From positions 1-64,000 of the forward strand of contig JAUVYV010000011.1 of assembly GCA_030602885.1 (NCBI GenBank): a stretch of 64,000 nt of DNA, given 5' to 3'. How positions within the stretch are numbered: position 1 is the stretch's first letter; every line of letters starts with the position of its first letter. The position numbers and the translations under genes were made by a program. The notes under the pieces were generated by a model. That model saw only the letters and a program-made list of their open reading frames with translations. It searched no databases and was not told where the DNA came from. Below, piece by piece: positions 16,552 to 25,525 of this stretch. This DNA comes from Phycisphaerales bacterium (GTDB lineage: Bacteria; Planctomycetota; Phycisphaerae; Sedimentisphaerales; Anaerobacaceae).

Positions 16552-16679
16552 TTGTTCAGTCAGCAGGTGTACTCGTCGAGGGCCTTGCTCCAAACGTGGT
16601 TTGTGCGCAGGCCCTTCGCCTTCGTCCACATGAGCTTCGCACCTAAGGCACAAGCTCATTGTTTTAGCTGACTGAACAA
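16552..16679. repeat. 128-bp element with perfect 13-bp terminal inverted repeats
   Basis: TTGTTCAGTCAGC at 16552-16564 is matched by its exact complement at 16667-16679. The inner part holds a second, weaker inverted pairing around CCTTGCTCC and AAGGC. It looks like a MITE or a large hairpin; no coding content. Confidence 0.6.
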
Positions 16680-16954
16680 TCATTTTTTAGGTTCCGATTT
16701 TTGATACTGTATTCACTTTCTCAAAGTTCGGTGGGTATTATACAATATGGGAAGTTAGATGTCAAGTGAAATTTTGTCTAACCACGGATTGACACCCTCT
16801 GTTGCAAAAACAAGGTAGCAGGCACTCGAGGGTAAACTACGGGCACGAATTGGATTTTGCCACGTAAAGGAACCGCGGATTAAAGGGAAAAAGCTGAAAA
16901 ACCTGTGTCAATCCTTAGGTTTTCCCTTCCGACTCTGCAACCTCGCGGCCGACA

Positions 16955-17046
16955 CAGAAAATGCTCCTGACCCCTTTTTCTGCTGACCCCTTTTTCTGCG
17001 GCCGACACAGAAAATGCTCCTGACCCCTTTTTCTGACCCCTTTTTC
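16955..17046 (-). repeat. REP-like repeats matching those around the RAYT gene
   Basis: Two copies of GCCGACACAGAAAATGCTCC followed by TGACCCCTTTTTCTG, plus extra TGACCCCTTTTTCT units. Read on the minus strand, the core is AAAAAGGGGTCAGGAGC. The same core flanks the REP-associated transposase at 47483-48238 on both sides, so these are probably dispersed copies of that element's REP. Confidence 0.7.
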
Positions 17047-17123
17047 TCCCCGGATTCCGCCAAAAGGACCCGCCAAACGAATGGCGGGCAAGCCCGTGGA
17101 ACTCTGCCCTTCGGGTTAATAGA

Positions 17124-17603
17124 TTAAAATGTCCAGCCTCTTTCCTCTATTAGATCCGCGAGCCTTATGTGCTCTATCCCATATTTTCTGCATAGGTCGG
17201 GAATCTTTGGGCGCCCTTGGTCGCCATGCTCTCCCTCGTGAGATATGACGACGGCTGATCTCTGTTTAGCAAGAGCAACAACAAAGGGATCAGCCTTGAG
17301 GTCCTTCCCAAGAAACCTCAGATTCCTTTGTTTCATGGTTTCCGAGAGTTCCGCAAGCACCAATTTCAGTTCATTTTGAAATTCATCGTCCAATTCAATG
17401 AACATGTCATCGTGGTCTTTCGCCCAATCATTCAGTTCCAGCGGATGTTTTATCTCTTGACGAACATCTTCTGGAGATATTAGCTCACCCGATTCGATTA
17501 GATCTTCGATGCGCTCCCAAAATGAAGGAAACGATGCCGGACGATAATTATCCGTCCATGCATCTATAATTGCCGAACTGTCTATGCAGTAGACTCGTGC
17601 CAT
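17124..17603 (-). CDS. DUF4411-type PIN-like protein, probable toxin
   Basis: A 159-residue protein with a PIN-like layout: an N-terminal acidic motif ([12 protein letters not shown]), a central aspartate ([10 protein letters not shown]) and a further acidic region (HEGEHGD). The sequence agrees with the DUF4411 family, which is recurrently found next to COG2856 metallopeptidase/HTH proteins and predicted to be the ribonuclease toxin of a type II toxin-antitoxin pair. Its ATG lies 2 bp after the stop of that partner, in the order antitoxin then toxin. Toxicity is inferred from family and context. Confidence 0.75.
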   Translation of the reverse strand: MARVYCIDSSAIIDAWTDNYRPASFPSFWERIEDLIESGELISPEDVRQEIKHPLELNDWAKDHDDMFIELDDEFQNELKLVLAELSETMKQRNLRFLGKDLKADPFVVALAKQRSAVVISHEGEHGDQGRPKIPDLCRKYGIEHIRLADLIEERGWTF

Positions 17604-17605
17604 GA

Positions 17606-18793
17606 TCAGAAAAGTGCCGTCTCAACATCACGCAGGCGATCTGCACCAGCGCCAAGGATGTCCGCAGCCCTAAATGAAGTTATCCTTCTGTTTCTCAAAG
17701 CCCGGAGAACGAGCGCAGGAAACAGTCGCCCGTTTCTTATGATCACACGGGTTGGAGTTGATATCTTAATCTTTCCGCCTGTCTCACGTCCCGGAAATAT
17801 ATCGTTTCTTTCATTTCGCCATCTTTGGTAGAAAGCCCGCGAGGTCTTTCTGAGGATTAGCAGGCGCCGAAGTATCACTTCCCAGCTTACCCAAAACTTC
17901 TTCGCTAGCACCTCCAACTCATCATCGCTCCAGTCTTCATGTCTCCCATGATTTTGAACAACGTCTGTTCGCAGTAGTGCATCCGCCGGTACAAGAGTCG
18001 AACCTGCGACCCGGTTGCAGAAGACTTCTGTTCGGTCAGTGTGTGACGTAGCCCTAAAAGGATTGTGCAAGTCACATATTCCGCCATCGGCCAGCAAAAT
18101 ATGGGTCAATTCGTGAATAAGGGTGAAACATCTTGCTGTGGGATGATCCTTGCCGTTGATAACGATTACAGGATATGGCTGCTCGGCTATTGAGAAACCA
18201 CGTGCTTCTTTCGGATCGACGATAAGATTGCGCAGGATGCCAGTTTGAAATACGAGGGCTCCTTCTTGTTCAACCGCCTGCCGCCATGCATTGAATGCAT
18301 CGTACTTTGTTCTCCATTGCATTTGTTGAGTAGTTGATATACCGAGCATTTTGCGTATCTTGAGCGCAATCTTGTCTGGGTCGCTAGCAAGGCTGAAGCG
18401 GTCATGAATAATGGTTGGTTCTTCGTCCAGGTCGGCTATCATTTCGAGGGCTTCCTCTCTCCTGTCCCATGCGAGCCTGATCTCGAATCGAAGAGCGGAA
18501 GACATCTCTTCCTGAAACTCATCCGGGATTTTCCGGAAATCCTTGATGCTCTCTGGATCTTCCGGGAGTTCTGGGAGAAAAAAAAGGCCGATGGGGCGCA
18601 TATATGCTTTTGCAAGCTTCCGCAGTTGCTTTATTGTTGGGTAGGAACCGCCCTCCTCTTCCCACTCTTCGATTCGCGCGGGCGTAGTGCCTGCCCTTTT
18701 TGCCGCAGTTGGAACATTAATTCCTGAACTTTTCCTCGCCCAGTGAAGAATACTTCTGTCAATTTCTACGTTGGGAGACCGACCCATAATCAT
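17606..18793 (-). CDS. HTH plus ImmA/IrrE-family metallopeptidase, probable antitoxin
   Basis: A 395-residue protein. Residues about 10-70 are an XRE-type helix-turn-helix, about 75-170 a linker, and about 190-330 an ImmA/IrrE (COG2856) zinc peptidase domain with HELTH as the metal and catalytic motif. A basic C-terminal tail follows. HTH-COG2856 proteins usually act as autoregulating antitoxins, or as proteases that remove a repressor on stress. The DUF4411-type gene follows with 2 bp spacing. A start six bases downstream (second ATG) is equally possible. Confidence 0.82.
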   Translation of the reverse strand: MIMGRSPNVEIDRSILHWARKSSGINVPTAAKRAGTTPARIEEWEEEGGSYPTIKQLRKLAKAYMRPIGLFFLPELPEDPESIKDFRKIPDEFQEEMSSALRFEIRLAWDRREEALEMIADLDEEPTIIHDRFSLASDPDKIALKIRKMLGISTTQQMQWRTKYDAFNAWRQAVEQEGALVFQTGILRNLIVDPKEARGFSIAEQPYPVIVINGKDHPTARCFTLIHELTHILLADGGICDLHNPFRATSHTDRTEVFCNRVAGSTLVPADALLRTDVVQNHGRHEDWSDDELEVLAKKFWVSWEVILRRLLILRKTSRAFYQRWRNERNDIFPGRETGGKIKISTPTRVIIRNGRLFPALVLRALRNRRITSFRAADILGAGADRLRDVETALF

Positions 18794-19041
18794 TCCGATT
18801 TAAGAAGAACTACCAAATATACTACTACTCTCACAGATACAATATTAGTAAGGCATTTGATGCGATTTGTAAAGAGGCATTCATAAAACTAAGACACTCA
18901 CCCTATTTCTTCTGATCCATATTAGATTATCAAACCACAAACCCCAATTCCCGCCACAGCATTTCGTATCTCGCATAGGGCTCTCCAAACAGATGCTACA
19001 ATCCTTCGGCTGCGCCTTCGGATCTGGTCAGTGGTGAGCAA

Positions 19042-19115
19042 CGCGCCCGGCAGGACTCGAACCTGCAACCTTCGGATTCGAAGTCCGCGACTCTATCCAA
19101 TTGAGCTACGGGCGC
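19042..19115 (-). tRNA. tRNA-Arg (anticodon TCG)
   Basis: A 74-nt cloverleaf on the minus strand. The acceptor stem is GCGCCCG paired with CGGGCGC, the D-arm GCTCAATTGGATAGAGT, the anticodon loop CTTCGAA giving TCG (decodes CGA/CGG), and the T-arm GCAGGTTCGAGTCCTGC. The outer anticodon-stem pair is a G-A mismatch. CCA is not encoded. Confidence 0.92.
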
Positions 19116-19274
19116 CAAACAGATTCATCGCACCTAAGTATAATCCGAGTCCGCGTCAGTTGTCAACTATTGTGCTGGTTGTTGTGCGAACCGGCCGATA
19201 TAAACCATATAATTGCGGTGTGTCGGCCTCTGTGCTACCATATCGGCAAGGAGACATTTTATCGGAAGGATGAC

Positions 19275-20549
19275 ATGGACGGTCATGCAAACGAGTCACT
19301 AAGAAAACGCATCCGAAAGGCACGGGCAAAGTTCATTGCCATGGCCGCTACTTATTGTGCGGGCGTGCTGAACGACAATTTTTTCAGGCAGGGTACACTT
19401 ATGCTCGCCGTTGTCGCCGGCAGAACTCATATCCAGGGCTACGCCAGTGCTTTGTTCACCCTGCCATTCATTCTCTTCGCAGCTCCCGCAGGCTACTGCG
19501 CCGACCGATTCAGCAAACGCTCCATAGTGATCGCCTCGAAATTGCTTGAGTTAGTCGCAATGCTGTTTGCCGCGGTGGGCATCTTCTACCTTAACCTTGG
19601 CCTTATATTAGTGACTCTGTTCATTATGGCGCTTCAGTCAACTCTTTTCGGCCCTGCCCTGAACGGCAGCATTCCCGAACTGTACCCGGAAGAGTACGTC
19701 GTCACTGCAAATGGTATTATGAGAATGGTAACTACCGGCGCTATTCTGACCGGCACTGCTCTGGTGGGAGTGATACTGGATATCAAAGGGACATTTGCCG
19801 GCGTCCCGCTCGGCAGGGCGGTCGCGTCAGTCTTTGTTGTTGGTGTCGCGGTCACAGGTGTTATCGTGAGCCTCGGCGTCCCGAGGTTCCCCGCGGCCTC
19901 GCCGAACGCCCGTTTTCCAAAGGCAGGGCCGCTTAACTCAATCAAGACGCTCTATCACATCTTCTGCACCGACCGGCTCCTGACGACTACAATAATTGCC
20001 AAGTGCTTCTTCTGGTTTATCGGGCTGCTCCAGATTCTTGTGATAAACTCCCTTGCCCTGGAACAGTTCGCCCTCTCGCAGACCAAAACCAGCGCCATGA
20101 TTACTATCGAGTTAGTGGGAATTGCGATTGGCAGTCTGGCTGTCACTCGTTTAGCCAAAGGGCGTCGATGGTATCGTGTTCTTGTCCCTGCATGCGGATT
20201 GGTGACCGTTTGTATGTTCGGTATCGCCCTTGTGCCGTATCTGCCTGACGCGATGCGAAAGCCGATAGTCGTAGTTTCACTCGGCCTGGCCGGTGTCGGA
20301 GGAGGCATCTTCTCTGTTCCGCTGGCGAGCTTCGTACAGGTCAGACCCAGCGCCGATATAAAAGGGCGAATCATCGCCGCTTCCAGCTTCACAGATTTCA
20401 CGGCTATGCTCATTGCTGCCGGCGTCTTCAGCATCCTGAACCGGATGGGAATCAGGCCGACCAACTGCTATGCGATTATGGGTGTGATAATGGCCATGGT
20501 CGCTGTATGGCTGTTTCTTGTTCTGCCGAGGGAGAAAAAAGATGCTTGA
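19275..20549 (+). CDS. MFS transporter, LplT-like lysophospholipid transporter
   Basis: About 424 residues with some eleven or twelve hydrophobic spans and an early NDNFFRQG motif typical of the LplT branch of the major facilitator superfamily. LplT flips lyso-phospholipids inward for re-acylation by Aas. The next gene, overlapping by 8 bp, is an Aas-like acyltransferase/ligase, which is the strongest support for the assignment. Start at 19275 is backed by AAGGA six bases upstream; the open frame continues 58 codons further up into the tRNA region, which is not plausible coding. Confidence 0.8.
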   Translation: MDGHANESLRKRIRKARAKFIAMAATYCAGVLNDNFFRQGTLMLAVVAGRTHIQGYASALFTLPFILFAAPAGYCADRFSKRSIVIASKLLELVAMLFAAVGIFYLNLGLILVTLFIMALQSTLFGPALNGSIPELYPEEYVVTANGIMRMVTTGAILTGTALVGVILDIKGTFAGVPLGRAVASVFVVGVAVTGVIVSLGVPRFPAASPNARFPKAGPLNSIKTLYHIFCTDRLLTTTIIAKCFFWFIGLLQILVINSLALEQFALSQTKTSAMITIELVGIAIGSLAVTRLAKGRRWYRVLVPACGLVTVCMFGIALVPYLPDAMRKPIVVVSLGLAGVGGGIFSVPLASFVQVRPSADIKGRIIAASSFTDFTAMLIAAGVFSILNRMGIRPTNCYAIMGVIMAMVAVWLFLVLPREKKDA

Positions 20550-23169
20550 TTTTATAGTGACAATAATTGCCAAGTTTGCCTTTTGGCTTCGATACGATAT
20601 AAAGCTCAGTGGCTTAGACAAAATTGCAGCAAAAGGCAGAACTGGTATCGTTTTCCTTCCGAACCATCCGGCTCTTATCGATCCGGTCATGCTCTATGTT
20701 TATCTCCAGCGACGCTTTGCCCCCCGTGGGTTCGGCGACCAGGACCAGGTCAACAGGTTCCTGATTCGTTTTTTTGCAAAGCGATGGGGCGTCCGGACAA
20801 TTCCCAGTATCGCCAGCTACGGCCCTGCTGCGCGGGCCAAGGTTGAAGAGGTGCTCGATGAAAACATCGAAGGAATAAAACAAGGTGAGAATTTCATCAT
20901 CTGGCCGGCAGGGCGGCTCTGCCACAGCTACAAAGAATCACTCGGTGCAAACAGCTCTGTCGAAAGAATCCTCCAAAACTGCCCCGATGCACGCATCATC
21001 CTCGTGCGTACAAGGGGACTTTGGGGAAGTGCGTTCGGCTGGGCCTCGGGTCACGAGCCAAAAGTTGCTCCCGTCCTGCGTAAAGGACTGCTCGCGATAC
21101 TTGCAAACGCGATTTTTTTCACACCCAGACGTAATGTGACAATAGAACTCTATGAGCCGGAAGACCTGCCCCGCAGCGCCGACCGCAATACCTTCAACCG
21201 CTTCCTCGAGGAATTCTACAACGCCGACGCTCTGCCGAATACCTATGTCCCGTACACCATCTGGGAAAAAGGCGGCACGCGCACCTTGTCCGAGCCGACC
21301 CTGGCGAAGCTCGACGCCGACTACTCCTCTGTGCCGCAAACGACTCGGCAACTCGTCCTCACGCACATCTCCGAAGTCGTCGGCATATCACAGCTCAGCG
21401 ACACCGACCTGCTCGCGGCCGACCTCGGTATGGATTCTCTGGCACGGACCGATTTGCTTCTCTGGCTCGAAAAGGAATTCGGATTCCGACAGGCCGACAC
21501 CGATGCGATGCAGGCCGTTGGCGATTGTTTGCTCGCGGCCTGCGGCAAGTTTGTCTATGTAACGCCGACAACACTCAAGCCCGTCGCGCCTCGATGGTTC
21601 AAAGAAAGGCCCGTCAAGCGGGTGGATTTGCCTCAGGGCGAAACGTTGACGGAGATCTTCCTCAGGCAGGCGGCAAACTACCCCAATGCATCGGCCATCG
21701 CCGACCAGACAAGCGGTGTCAGGAGCTACCGTGACATCATCATCGCCTGCCTCGTTCTCAAACCCGTCATCGAGAAACTCGAAGGCGATTATGTCGGTAT
21801 AATGCTGCCGGCCTCCGTCGCCGCCGACACCTTCTATCTTGCTGCGCTCTTTGCCGGCAAGACGCCGGTTATGGTGAACTGGACGGCAGGTGCAAGAAAC
21901 ATCACTGCCTCGCTCGATTCGGTCGGCGTAAAACACATCCTCACCGCCAAGGCCCTTGTTGACCGAATCACCCTGCAGGGCATCGACCTTGCGAGTATTG
22001 CCGAGCGTTTCGTTTTTGCTGAGGACCTGGGCTCAAGAGTCTCCCGCTTTGCGAAGCTAAAGGCGTTCCTCGCCGCTCATACCACATGGCGGTCACTCCG
22101 CAAGGCAAGAGTCACTGAAACAGCGGTCGTCATATTCACCAGCGGCTCTGAAACTCTCCCCAAGGCGGTCCCTCTGACGCACGCAAATCTGATTGCAAAC
22201 ATGCGCCAGGTCCTCAGCATGATGAAAATATACGAGAAAGACCGACTCATTGGCTTTCTCCCTCCGTTCCATTCATTCGGCTTGACCGTTACAATGCTCC
22301 TGCCTCTTTGCGGCGGCGCCCAGATAGTCTATCATCCCAATCCTACCGAAGCAGATACGCTCGCAAAGCTCATAGAGGCATACGGCGTGACACTTCTGAT
22401 AGGGACACCAACATTTCTCGGCGGCATCGTTCGCGTCGCAAGCGCAGAGCAGCTTTCAACGCTTCGTCTCGCCGTTACCGGAGCGGAAAAATGCCCCGAA
22501 AAAGTCTATGAGGCCCTCAAAGAGAAATGCGAAAACGCCGTTATCTCAGAGGGTTACGGTGTCACCGAGTGTTCCCCCATTATCTCTATAAACGACTCTG
22601 ACAAACCTGAGCCGTTCAGCATCGGAAAAATCCTGCCCGGCCTGGATTATATCCTCGTTGACCCTGATAGTCTTCGGCCCCGGACGCCGCCATGCAGTGG
22701 CATACTGCTCGTCCGAGGGCCAAGTGTCTTCGGCGGCTACCTCAACTACGAGGGCAAGTCGCCATTCGTCGAAGTTGACGGCAAGGACTGGTACAACACC
22801 GGCGACTTAGTCAGTGTTGACACTGACGGCCTGCTGACTTTCAGTGGCCGACTAAAACGCTTCGTAAAACTCGGCGGCGAGATGGTCTCTTTGCCTGCCA
22901 TTGAGGCCGTGCTGCAAAGTCATTTCGCGAGCGAAGACGACGAGGGGCCCGTTTTGGCTATTGAAGCCGCCGATGAAGAAAGTCCTGAGCTTATCCTTTT
23001 CACAACCCTCGCTATCGACAGGGAAACCGCCAACCGCAAGATCCGAGAAGCAGGTCTGTCCGGCCTGCACAGTATCCGAAAAGTCATAAAACTCGACGAA
23101 ATGCCCCTGCTCGGCACCGGAAAAACAAACTACCGCAAACTAAAACAGCTTATTCGCAAGATGGCGTAA
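20542..23169 (+). CDS. aas: Aas-like fusion: PlsC acyltransferase, acyl carrier domain, acyl-ACP/CoA ligase
   Basis: An 875-residue three-module enzyme. The N-terminal acyltransferase (about 15-230) has the HX4D motif in NHPALIDP near residue 40; its second motif is the unusual WPAGR in place of FPEGT. An acyl-carrier domain (about 265-335) has GMDSL, with the phosphopantetheine serine near 298. The C-terminal ANL ligase (about 370-870) shows FTSGSETLPK near 532, EGYGVTE and GDLVSVDTDG. Together they activate a fatty acid, load it and acylate lysophospholipid at the inner membrane. E. coli Aas has no internal carrier domain, so this version could channel its own acyl-ACP. ATG follows GGGAG. 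Confidence 0.88.
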   Translation: MLDFIVTIIAKFAFWLRYDIKLSGLDKIAAKGRTGIVFLPNHPALIDPVMLYVYLQRRFAPRGFGDQDQVNRFLIRFFAKRWGVRTIPSIASYGPAARAKVEEVLDENIEGIKQGENFIIWPAGRLCHSYKESLGANSSVERILQNCPDARIILVRTRGLWGSAFGWASGHEPKVAPVLRKGLLAILANAIFFTPRRNVTIELYEPEDLPRSADRNTFNRFLEEFYNADALPNTYVPYTIWEKGGTRTLSEPTLAKLDADYSSVPQTTRQLVLTHISEVVGISQLSDTDLLAADLGMDSLARTDLLLWLEKEFGFRQADTDAMQAVGDCLLAACGKFVYVTPTTLKPVAPRWFKERPVKRVDLPQGETLTEIFLRQAANYPNASAIADQTSGVRSYRDIIIACLVLKPVIEKLEGDYVGIMLPASVAADTFYLAALFAGKTPVMVNWTAGARNITASLDSVGVKHILTAKALVDRITLQGIDLASIAERFVFAEDLGSRVSRFAKLKAFLAAHTTWRSLRKARVTETAVVIFTSGSETLPKAVPLTHANLIANMRQVLSMMKIYEKDRLIGFLPPFHSFGLTVTMLLPLCGGAQIVYHPNPTEADTLAKLIEAYGVTLLIGTPTFLGGIVRVASAEQLSTLRLAVTGAEKCPEKVYEALKEKCENAVISEGYGVTECSPIISINDSDKPEPFSIGKILPGLDYILVDPDSLRPRTPPCSGILLVRGPSVFGGYLNYEGKSPFVEVDGKDWYNTGDLVSVDTDGLLTFSGRLKRFVKLGGEMVSLPAIEAVLQSHFASEDDEGPVLAIEAADEESPELILFTTLAIDRETANRKIREAGLSGLHSIRKVIKLDEMPLLGTGKTNYRKLKQLIRKMA

Positions 23170-23311
23170 CAGCCGATGTCACCGCCAGCCGCCCCTGCAG
23201 ATTATAATCGTATTCGACATATCCAACCTCGTCCGTTGAAGGCGCACCGTCTGTCGCATAGGTAATCTTGCAGATTACCGAACCATTCGCATCGTAGCCG
23301 TCGATTGGATA
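23150..23311 (-). pseudogene. C-terminal relic of an RHS/YD-repeat protein
   Basis: On the minus strand an open frame of about 53 codons reads YPIDGYDANGSVICKITYAT and then VGYVEYDYNLQGRL, with the YDANG and YDYNLQGR signatures of YD repeats, ending at TAA inside the 3' end of the convergent ligase gene. There is no start or upstream body; the 5' side runs into the tandem repeat at 23306-23404. It is a decayed end of a large cell-surface or toxin-type protein. Confidence 0.5.
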
Positions 23312-23404
23312 ATGGGATAATAGGTGACTGTCCCCATTATCCCGTCCCCATTATCGCCCATTATCGCATTATCGTCGTCCCCATTATCGTCCCCATTATC
23401 CCAT
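23306..23404. repeat. Tandem ATTATC-type repeat
   Basis: Repeated GTCCCCATTATC and CCATTATCGC units, at least seven imperfect copies. No gene in 23312-23549; near 23478-23500 a fragment shares the GTTCTTCAATATTTATCCG core of repeat III. Confidence 0.75.
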
Positions 23405-23549
23405 CGCCGCAGGCGTTCCCGCGGACTAAATACTAACTTGTCCCTAAGGGGCGACTATCAACTAAAGACTATCCGTTCCCGTTGGTTCTTCAATATTTAT
23501 CCGGTCTCTTGAAACAATACCTGCCCCCTTTAATTCTCCATCAAAAGAC

Positions 23550-24146
23550 CTATCGGGCATTTATCCCAAAAGGGAGTATGAAGAAAAAATCCCTGCGCTT
23601 GGATCCAGATTGCTCAGACTCAGAAATCTTTGTCCCAGAATCATAGTCTATTCCGCTCTTACAGTGGAAAACAAGCTTTCCGCCTGAATAGTGAAATTCT
23701 TCCATTTTTGGCCTATAGAAGCCGCTTTCGACGTTGGTCTGCCATGCAAGTCTTGCTTCTGCCACCATGGTATTCGATTTGTCGACGGCAACAATTCCTT
23801 TCAAAAGAGTGCTGTCGTAAATGAAATAATTCGAAAAGTCGCCAAACTCGTGTGCATAGAAAATATCTGGACCACCCATGCCCATCATTCTACCTGAAAA
23901 CGGCTGCTTGCTGGTATAAACTAAGGGCATCTTGCCTTTATAGTACTTCGGCCTTAGATTTAGTTCATGCGTGTACTGTACTTGTACGGCATTTCCTGAC
24001 CTTTTGTTAATCTGAAGGTCATCCAACTTCCAAATAGGCCATATCTGCTGCAATTCATCAGATACATCCTTCTTCTTACAACCACTATTTAGTAGAACGA
24101 TTGTCATAACAACAGACAGTGCGATTGCGAGTTTTCGAGTAGTCAT
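23550..24146 (-). CDS. Predicted lipoprotein of unknown function
   Basis: A 198-residue protein with a lipoprotein signal: basic start, hydrophobic stretch, then LNSGC giving lipidated Cys23, followed by a KKK run. The mature part is rich in aromatic residues and shows no recognised domain. It lies directly downstream of repeat III of the inverted frame, in the position occupied in copy A by the exported protein at 2844, but the two are not similar by eye. The lipidation site is clear; function is unknown. Confidence 0.65.
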   Translation of the reverse strand: MTTRKLAIALSVVMTIVLLNSGCKKKDVSDELQQIWPIWKLDDLQINKRSGNAVQVQYTHELNLRPKYYKGKMPLVYTSKQPFSGRMMGMGGPDIFYAHEFGDFSNYFIYDSTLLKGIVAVDKSNTMVAEARLAWQTNVESGFYRPKMEEFHYSGGKLVFHCKSGIDYDSGTKISESEQSGSKRRDFFFILPFGINAR

Positions 24147-24189
24147 TATCGTTTCCCCTTAAGTCTAATAATGATTGTACCATCTGTTT

Positions 24190-24360
24190 AACAAGTTCCC
24201 GCTCGTCAGGGCGGAGCCTGCCGTAGCACGGTTGGTTCTTCAATATTTATCCGCCTTTTACCCGCCCTTTGTTTGGCGGGATGACGGACTCATCCAATCT
24301 TCTGTGTTGTAATTATATGAATATGCGGGATTAATTCAAGGTATTTCTTTTGACGGCAAG
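24190..24360 (-). repeat. Repeats III and II, copy B, inverted relative to 2.1-2.6 kb
   Basis: 24190-24285 matches repeat III (2518-2640) and 24289-24360 matches repeat II (2080-2140), both as reverse complements. Here the two are adjacent, whereas in copy A the DUF6868-like gene and its promoter unit lie between them. Confidence 0.8.
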
Positions 24361-24391
24361 TGCAGGGTAATGCGTATGCTTCACCCGATAG

Positions 24392-24910
24392 TCAGAGTTC
24401 TTTTTTGTCTCTCATATCTACAAGCTTTCGCCAGTCTATGCAGGATGCTAGAGTTCGAAAACACTCCAGATCCATGACTCGCCCTTTTCTGCGCCATTTG
24501 TTTTGGAACCGCTCAAATTCCTGTTCTATCTTTGCAAAAATTTGTTCCGAAGATTCATCGGGGAAGAAATGAATCTCAAAAGCTTTTCCAAGATACTTGA
24601 TCTGATTACGGGATTTTCGGTGGAAACGTTTTCCAGCCATCCACCACAGATCTCCACGGATCTGTGATCCGAGGATGTACAACCGCATCCATCCAATAAC
24701 TTGGTTGTAGTGCCAAGGGCCACCATAGGTTTCCCAGAAATGCTGTTTCGTGTTCAGACGAGTGGTCTCGGGAACCTTATCGCGTACGAACCCACTCAAT
24801 TTCTCGAATCGCTCCCAATGGTGCTGCAGAGCACTATCATACTTTTGGTTGAATCGCTCATGACTGATGCGGTAAATTGGTATCTCAAAAAAAAATCGGT
24901 TGAGGAGCAA
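24392..24910 (-). CDS. Unknown 172-residue protein in the inverted repeat frame
   Basis: A soluble, aromatic- and basic-rich protein (RISHERFNQKYDSALQHHWE near the start, GGPWHYNQVIGWMRLYI in the middle). No family recognised. The start is TTG with a perfect AGGAGG eight bases upstream, a strong sign it is translated. It occupies the site between repeats I and II that in the other copy holds the ATPase/TOPRIM pair, so it may be an alternative accessory or defence cargo; that is inference from position only. Confidence 0.65.
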   Translation of the reverse strand: MLLNRFFFEIPIYRISHERFNQKYDSALQHHWERFEKLSGFVRDKVPETTRLNTKQHFWETYGGPWHYNQVIGWMRLYILGSQIRGDLWWMAGKRFHRKSRNQIKYLGKAFEIHFFPDESSEQIFAKIEQEFERFQNKWRRKGRVMDLECFRTLASCIDWRKLVDMRDKKEL

Positions 24911-24965
24911 TTCTGTTACCTCCTATAATTTTGGATTGTCCAATATGATAATATACAACATTATG

Positions 24966-25140
24966 TAAAGCTTTTGATTTTCTCCTTACAAATCCTTTCT
25001 GTTATTTCGTGTAGTTTTTGGCCGTATCCGGCAGATGTGCTAACGACTTTTTCATATCCCGCCATTATACCCAAAACCGACGAGCCCACAACAGTTTATT
25101 TTCCCCCCGCACTACGCTGAGTGCGGGGTCTGCGCTAGTG
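24966..25140 (-). repeat. Repeat I, copy B (inverted)
   Basis: The reverse complement of 1-175 with roughly 25 differences, keeping the 9-bp hairpin, the TTGTGG/TATAAT pair and an open 34-codon frame (24961-25065). It lies upstream of the gene at 24392-24910. Confidence 0.85.
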
Positions 25141-25327
25141 CTACGACTTTGCACAACTTCATCTTCCAAACTTGTCCCTACCTGAAGGGGATCCGGCTTA
25201 AACAAAACCCAACTCCCAAATCAGCATCCCATCTTAATCTTCGCGTCTATTCGTGAAAACCTGTCCTGAGCTTGTCGAACGGATCCGTGGTTCCCAATCT
25301 AATTCGTGCCAATTCGTGGTGGCCATC

Positions 25328-25510
25328 TCACCTCATCGCCAAAAGATAAAGGGGACCCATCCTAACATTTTTCTTTCTCTTTTTGTTCTTTTTTGGCCTG
25401 CCAATGGGAAGAGGCCGGACACGTCGGCCGAGAAGCTTTTCGAGCTTGCTGAGAAACCTGTCCCTTTTGGCCTCATACATATTACCATTTGCTAATACAG
25501 GTCGGTTGCT
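25328..25510 (-). pseudogene. C-terminal remnant of a REP-associated (RAYT) transposase
   Basis: A minus-strand open frame of about 60 codons reads YEAKRDRFLSKLEKLLGRRV then PLPIGRPKKNKKRKK. The tail resembles the GRPRKKGKK tail of the intact RAYT at 47483-48238. The catalytic domain is missing. Just upstream, around 25255-25300, are further REP-like palindromes (CCTGAGCTTGTCGAACGG). Confidence 0.5.
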
Positions 25511-25525
25511 TTACTTTTTCAAAGG

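Noticed and set aside
16733-16765. dif-like recombination site near the apparent GC-skew switch
   Set aside because: GGTGGGTATTATACAATATG has a fair left arm, but the right arm does not match XerD-type sites; too weak to report as a site.
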